From contig JAEMBT020000007.1 of the NCBI GenBank assembly GCA_018873245.2, positions 6,355,129 to 6,419,128 on the forward strand: 64,000 nucleotides of DNA, given 5' to 3'. The notes under the pieces are model-generated. The model did not search any database. It saw nothing but the letters and a program-made list of their open reading frames with translations, and had not been told where the DNA came from. Shown in pieces: positions 59,681-64,000 of this stretch (within the stretch, counting starts at the first letter, position 1; each line of letters starts with the position of its first letter). The position numbers and the translations under genes are program-made. This DNA comes from Archegozetes longisetosus (taxonomy: Eukaryota; Arthropoda; Arachnida; Sarcoptiformes; Trhypochthoniidae).

Positions 59681-60363
59681 TTAGGATGATTGATAAGTCC
59701 GTAGAATGAAAGACTAATAGTGATTTTCTCAGAGATTTTTTAACAAAAAATTAAAATATGATTTAAATGATGATGATTCACCTGACCAATCAGTTTATAT
59801 GACTCGCCAAAAAAATTTCGGATTTTCTCCATCTCCATTGAAAAAGAAGAAAATGGCCTGTGAAGGCACTTTTTGAACTCAAACCTTCGCCACTTGAAGA
59901 ATACTATGTATAATCTGATGCTCTTACTCTCTTAACATATTCACTAGTCGTGCTTACTGCCTGACTCGGTTGATCGGGCATTCGCTCGAGACGTTATTAA
60001 CAGTGGATTGGAAAAGATCACCGTTAAATCCGAGCCTACAGTCGAAGGCCTGTGAATGAAAGATCCATGCAACAGGGTCAGTCAGTTAGCTGAACATGTC
60101 AAAGTTTTAACTGAGAGAGGGCATCGAATTGTGTGCAATAACGTTAGTGTGGTGGAGGTATCTGTCAAGTGTGTCATAATTTTTTTTAATTTTCTTAGTT
60201 TCGAGAATTCACAAAAAGGAATGCATAAAATCATCGGCAAGTGGTAGATACGGATGGATAAGGCCAATCATCATCATTTGGGTCATGTTTGAATGATATA
60301 CTGAAAAATCGCTGAGAAAATCACTATTAGTCTTTCATTCTACGGACTTATCAATCATCCTAA
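59681..60363. mobile_element. mariner-type element, non-autonomous or decayed (683 bp)
   Basis: Terminal inverted repeats of about 60 bp begin TTAGGATGATTGATAAGTCC at both ends (right end on the minus strand). They resemble the known mariner terminal pattern TTAGGTTGGCTGATAAGTCC. TA flanks both ends (59,679-59,680 and 60,364-60,365). The interior has no intact transposase and I could not align it to one. The insertion split a hydrophobic reading frame: the sequence before it and after it read on as one short membrane-helix segment. Confidence 0.8.
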
Positions 60364-62154
60364 TATTACTTGGTATTTTATCTGTACTTGTTTTAACATT
60401 TATATACTTTTTCTATTATGGAAAGTTAAATTTATATAAATGAGTGGAACTTAAAATTTTCTCACCAAAAGGCTGAATAATTAAACGCTAATCAACAAGT
60501 CACTTAACATATTATCATAGTTTATAATTAGTGTCATTTCCATTCCATAGATGTCATTAGGGTATACAAACCCATGTACTTTGTTTGTGTTCGCTATTGT
60601 TCCACACCTTAAAGATAATTTCTTAGTATCTTTATTAATCTTTTTGATTGTTATATCTGTCTTTTTTTCTATTTACAGGCACCTCATGACGAAACACTCT
60701 TCATATTTAGAACTTTCATAATACCCTTAAGACTTGAGTCTGATATCCCTATCACCCTACAAAGTTGTGATTTTGTTAGTTCAGGATGCTCTTCTTTCAC
60801 TAGAACCAACACTAAAACCTTTTTTCGTTAACATATTTTTCCTTATACCATCTGGTATTATTGTGCTCGTATACTTTATACTATTCAACTAATCTTGCAT
60901 TTAAAGCTATTTAAATCTTACCTTAAATACATTAAAAAATGATTGAAACTGATTGAGGTAGTGAACTTAATCTGATCATTTTAAAACGATATTTATTTTT
61001 ATCTGATCGAATCTGAGCTAATATGAATGAAATAAAAGATCTGTCCCTTAAATAAATATGTATCATTTGATATGTGGGAAATATATAAGAATAAAATTAT
61101 TAAGATTAAAAATTACCTATTTTCTTATTAGTTCTGCTAAATGAGCTTCTCTAAAGTTAAATCATTGAATTCAATGTATCACTTTTGATTGTTTAACATA
61201 TAAAAAGTTCATATCCTATATTATCAGGTTTAGGATATCAGTGCATAATGGATAAAAGATTAAGAGTAATGCAACAATAATGCTTTTTTAAGTGGTTGCA
61301 TTCCTTTATTTCATTTTGTGTAAGAGATTTCATTGAATTTTAACCTTGAAAAAATTAACAAAGTACTTTAAATCCTAAATAATTATATTGCAAAATTAGA
61401 CCACTTATGAACAACAGAATATTGCTACACAAGTTAATTAACCCTACACTGCATGATTTTTTATTATTCAGCGAAAAGATTAGTATTGCACACTTTGAAT
61501 GGTATACTTTATCGCAAAAATCACAACCGTTAGATTATTGTCTTAGTATCAAAAGTTTGATTGGAATGAATAGCTTTGTTGCATATCATCTAAGATATGC
61601 GTTATTTTCTAAATAATTTTGTTACATTTAGATAATGAAGTTAAATCATAATTTAACTGATGTGCTACATCGTGAAGTGTAGGGTTAAGTAAAACTGTCG
61701 TGTGATGATACTAGAAAGGGTTTGTTTAATTTTGAAAGAATTGAAAGATAAACGTAAAAATTAAGAGCAATATAAGCGCTTTATATATATATATATACTT
61801 AAAAAGTTTATTTCTCACATTAGATCTTTGATAATTAATAATTTTAATAAATGTAAGATTTTTCTAAATCGACTGATAACACACATACAATACTTCATTC
61901 GCCACAGACAGTAAGTAAACTGTTACCTCAATATAGATATTGCGAATTTACATTTGATTTATTACAATTTCTAGAGTTGATTGCTTTTTAATAGACTGCT
62001 CAATTTAATTGAGCATCACTATTTGAAGTGTACAGTTTTTTCAAATCAATACATGTCAAGTAAATTTCGAAAAAATACTGTATGAATATGAAATTGCATT
62101 TTTAAATGTAAATTTATTATATTGATTATTATACAAAAGTTATTATAAAAAGTC
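60364..62154. other. Upstream region of the STAND gene, no clear gene
   Basis: Holds the membrane-helix fragments noted above (to about 60,900) and a 69-codon plus-strand frame at 61,407-61,616 without recognisable content. The last 200 bp are very AT-rich. I see no clear promoter motif. Confidence 0.4.
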
Positions 62155-64000
62155 ATGTCTGGCCCTGGAGAACAAAAAATAGTCGCCGCTGGATTTATCG
62201 GTTCGAACAATATCGTACAAGACGTAGTAATAAATGTGATAGGTGAACAAGTTAATCAAACCAACTTATCTTCTAATACACTACGAGATACCTCAATTTG
62301 GTTTGATGTCAGAGAACCTGTAGAATCATTTACCGGAAGAAGGAAAGAATTAACAAATTTACATGAGGAAGTTCAACGCAATCTACGAAAAAATGAGCAT
62401 AAGATAACAGTGATATCACAAGTAACCACTATTAGTGGTTTGGGGGGTATTGGTAAAAGTGAAATAGCTAGAATTTATGCTCATGAATATGGTCAGGATT
62501 ATGATAACAATGTGATATGGATAAATGCCGAAACGTATGGAACGCTTACAGAGTCGTTTCATAGGTTAGCCAAAGATAAATTAAATATCTCGACTAAAAG
62601 TATAGACTATCAAGAAAAGGATATTAATTCTATTGTCCAAGAAGTATATAAGTATTTTTCAAAAAGAAAAAGTCTCTTTATCTTTGATAATGCTGAAAAA
62701 ATGAGAACAGATAAAAATGAAGGAATTCAAAATTTTTTACCATTTTTTCAATCAGTTGATGATAATAAACCTTATATTATAATTACCTCCCGTAACCAGA
62801 ATTGGGAAGAGCCGATAAAAGTTATATTAATAGATACATTCACTGAAGAAGAAGCTATAGAATTTATTAAAAAGAGGTTAGATGTAAGTGACGTATCACA
62901 AATAATGGAAATACGCCAATTAGCCAAAACATTACAGTGTTTCCCATTAGCCTTACAACAGGCAGTGGCATATATTAGACATACAGATAAGAAACTAAAG
63001 AATTTAAACGAAAAAAAGTTCGAGATTACTGGCTATTTAAAAAGGTTTGAAGAAAATGAAGAAAATGCAAGAAAGCTGCTTAATTTTCATTTTCCAGAAG
63101 ACAGTAGTAATTGTTATATTAAGACAACATTTATAACATGGGAAGTTACACTTCAGAAGATAAAGCAAAATAAATATGGACAACAAGCTTTAGAAGTTTT
63201 GGAAAATATAGCGTATTTTGCTCCTGACAACATTCCTACAAAAATATTTTTAGAACTAGTAAATGATAAAGAAATAATAGGAACAATACTTGAATTACTT
63301 GCACGATATTCGATGGTTAATTTGGAACAAGGGGTACTAAACATTCATAGATTAGTACAACAAGTGATACGTTTAGGGTTAAAAGACCAACGAAAAGAAG
63401 AAAAGACTTTGAGAAAAGCATTAAAATTAATAAAAATACCTATAGAAGAAGAATATGCTGATAGTTCAAAATATTTATCTCATGCTATATCTGTTTGGAA
63501 CTATGCAAGAAACATAGAAGGAAATGTTAATAATTCAAGATATTTACCTCATGCTATTTCTGCTTGGAACTATGCTTGGAATTATGTTTGGAATTATGCC
63601 ATAAAGACCATAGACATTAGTAACAATAGTAACTATAACAATAGTACATTGAAAAAAGAATTAATTGTATTTTCGAGTCAAATTACTTTTAGATTAATTT
63701 ATGACACTAGATACCAAGAAGCTTATGCATTTACAATACAAACATTAGAGTTATTACAAGGTAAACCCAAAATAGGGCATCTCTTTACTTTAAATATGGA
63801 ATATGACATGTCCTTAGTAATGGGTAATCAAGGTAAACATGAGATTTTTCATGAGGTTTATAAACTAACTGAACGTGTTTTCGGGGCAGAACATCCTAGT
63901 ACTTTAGCAACCAGAAATAATTTGGCATTAATGTTAGATAAACAAGCTAAATATGTCGAGGCGTTAGGAATTTATCAAGAGGTTTTAAAAATACAAGAAC
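62155..64000 (+). CDS. STAND NTPase: NB-ARC-type ATPase with TPR repeats (3' end cut)
   Basis: A 615-codon frame without intron or stop, running off the window. Aa 1-45 form a short Asn/Val-rich head (SNNIVQDVVINVIGEQVNQ). The ATPase follows: a T-G-R-R-K-E-L start motif (60-66), P-loop GLGGIGKS (95-102), Walker B LFIFDN (174-179), sensor-type T-S-R (211-213) and FPLALQQA (263-270), matching the GLPLA position of NB-ARC/NACHT-like proteins. A helical region follows with a tandem repeat of H-A-I-S-x-W-N-Y-A (about 490-530). The end is a kinesin-light-chain/TPR_12-type repeat (ERVFGAEHPSTLATRNNLAL…). STAND proteins are ATP-switch sensors in immunity and cell death. The start is the first ATG before the head and no other ATG precedes the ATPase. 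In animals this domain order is uncommon; it is frequent in bacteria and fungi. Confidence 0.85.
   Translation, partial: MSGPGEQKIVAAGFIGSNNIVQDVVINVIGEQVNQTNLSSNTLRDTSIWFDVREPVESFTGRRKELTNLHEEVQRNLRKNEHKITVISQVTTISGLGGIGKSEIARIYAHEYGQDYDNNVIWINAETYGTLTESFHRLAKDKLNISTKSIDYQEKDINSIVQEVYKYFSKRKSLFIFDNAEKMRTDKNEGIQNFLPFFQSVDDNKPYIIITSRNQNWEEPIKVILIDTFTEEEAIEFIKKRLDVSDVSQIMEIRQLAKTLQCFPLALQQAVAYIRHTDKKLKNLNEKKFEITGYLKRFEENEENARKLLNFHFPEDSSNCYIKTTFITWEVTLQKIKQNKYGQQALEVLENIAYFAPDNIPTKIFLELVNDKEIIGTILELLARYSMVNLEQGVLNIHRLVQQVIRLGLKDQRKEEKTLRKALKLIKIPIEEEYADSSKYLSHAISVWNYARNIEGNVNNSRYLPHAISAWNYAWNYVWNYAIKTIDISNNSNYNNSTLKKELIVFSSQITFRLIYDTRYQEAYAFTIQTLELLQGKPKIGHLFTLNMEYDMSLVMGNQGKHEIFHEVYKLTERVFGAEHPSTLATRNNLALMLDKQAKYVEALGIYQEVLKIQE

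Noticed and set aside
61407..61616. 69-codon plus-strand ORF upstream of the STAND gene, considered as an effector partner
   Set aside because: No motif, no shared head sequence with the STAND protein, and a 540-bp gap follows; too weak to call a system.
1..64000. tRNA and rRNA genes
   Set aside because: I looked for B-box-like GGTTCGAATCC words with a cloverleaf partner and rRNA-like GC-rich blocks, and found none convincing; a tRNAscan run could overturn this.

Overview
The window looks like nuclear DNA of an arthropod, most likely a chelicerate (mite-like). It is strongly AT-rich, has short GT-AG introns (about 60-250 bp), a eukaryotic SMG1 kinase gene, an ionotropic-receptor relic, mariner-type DNA transposons and a Ty3/gypsy endogenous retrovirus primed by a tRNA-Thr. 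The exact taxon cannot be settled from the sequence alone.

Layout. 1-23,323: about 23 kb with no gene I can support, only small tandem repeats and one inverted repeat. 23,324-30,812 (minus): a complete four-exon SMG1 gene (2,399 aa predicted), the nonsense-mediated-decay kinase. 32,061-32,814 (minus): a DXO/RAI1-like C-terminal fragment and an unassigned ORF. 33,519-34,355: a foldback repeat. 36,848-37,900 (plus): a broken ionotropic receptor. 38,140-38,870 (plus): a decayed tandem array of zinc-ribbon modules. 39,350-40,198: two TA-flanked miniature transposons. 40,682-41,909 (minus): a two-exon gene for a helical plus beta-repeat protein, with one frameshift.

42,013-57,828 is a nested locus. 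The outer layer is a head-to-head pair, a C2H2-finger protein (minus) and a SAM-domain/SAMD3-like protein (plus). Both are damaged. They lie between CTACACTC-type inverted ends with shared subterminal motifs, so the pair may itself be a mobile element. Inside one exon of the SAMD3-like gene sits a 12,480-bp endogenous retrovirus (44,000-56,479, minus). It has 496-bp LTRs differing at 3 positions, an ATAT target duplication and a tRNA-Thr primer site. It carries gag, protease, pol and two tandem envelope-like glycoprotein regions, plus a small extra ORF. Its pol has an unusual region of several hundred residues between protease and reverse transcriptase with repeated cysteine-rich modules. Several stops and frameshifts break gag, protease and integrase.

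57,845-62,154 holds one small membrane-protein ORF, a near-perfect 107-bp inverted repeat, a 683-bp mariner relic and fragments of membrane-helix ORFs. 62,155-64,000 (plus, cut by the window end) is a long intronless gene for a STAND NTPase with NB-ARC-type ATPase and C-terminal TPRs. This architecture is commoner in bacteria and fungi than in arthropods, so horizontal origin is a fair hypothesis.

Only SMG1 and the STAND gene look fully intact. The rest of 31-62 kb reads as a graveyard of mobile elements and gene relics.
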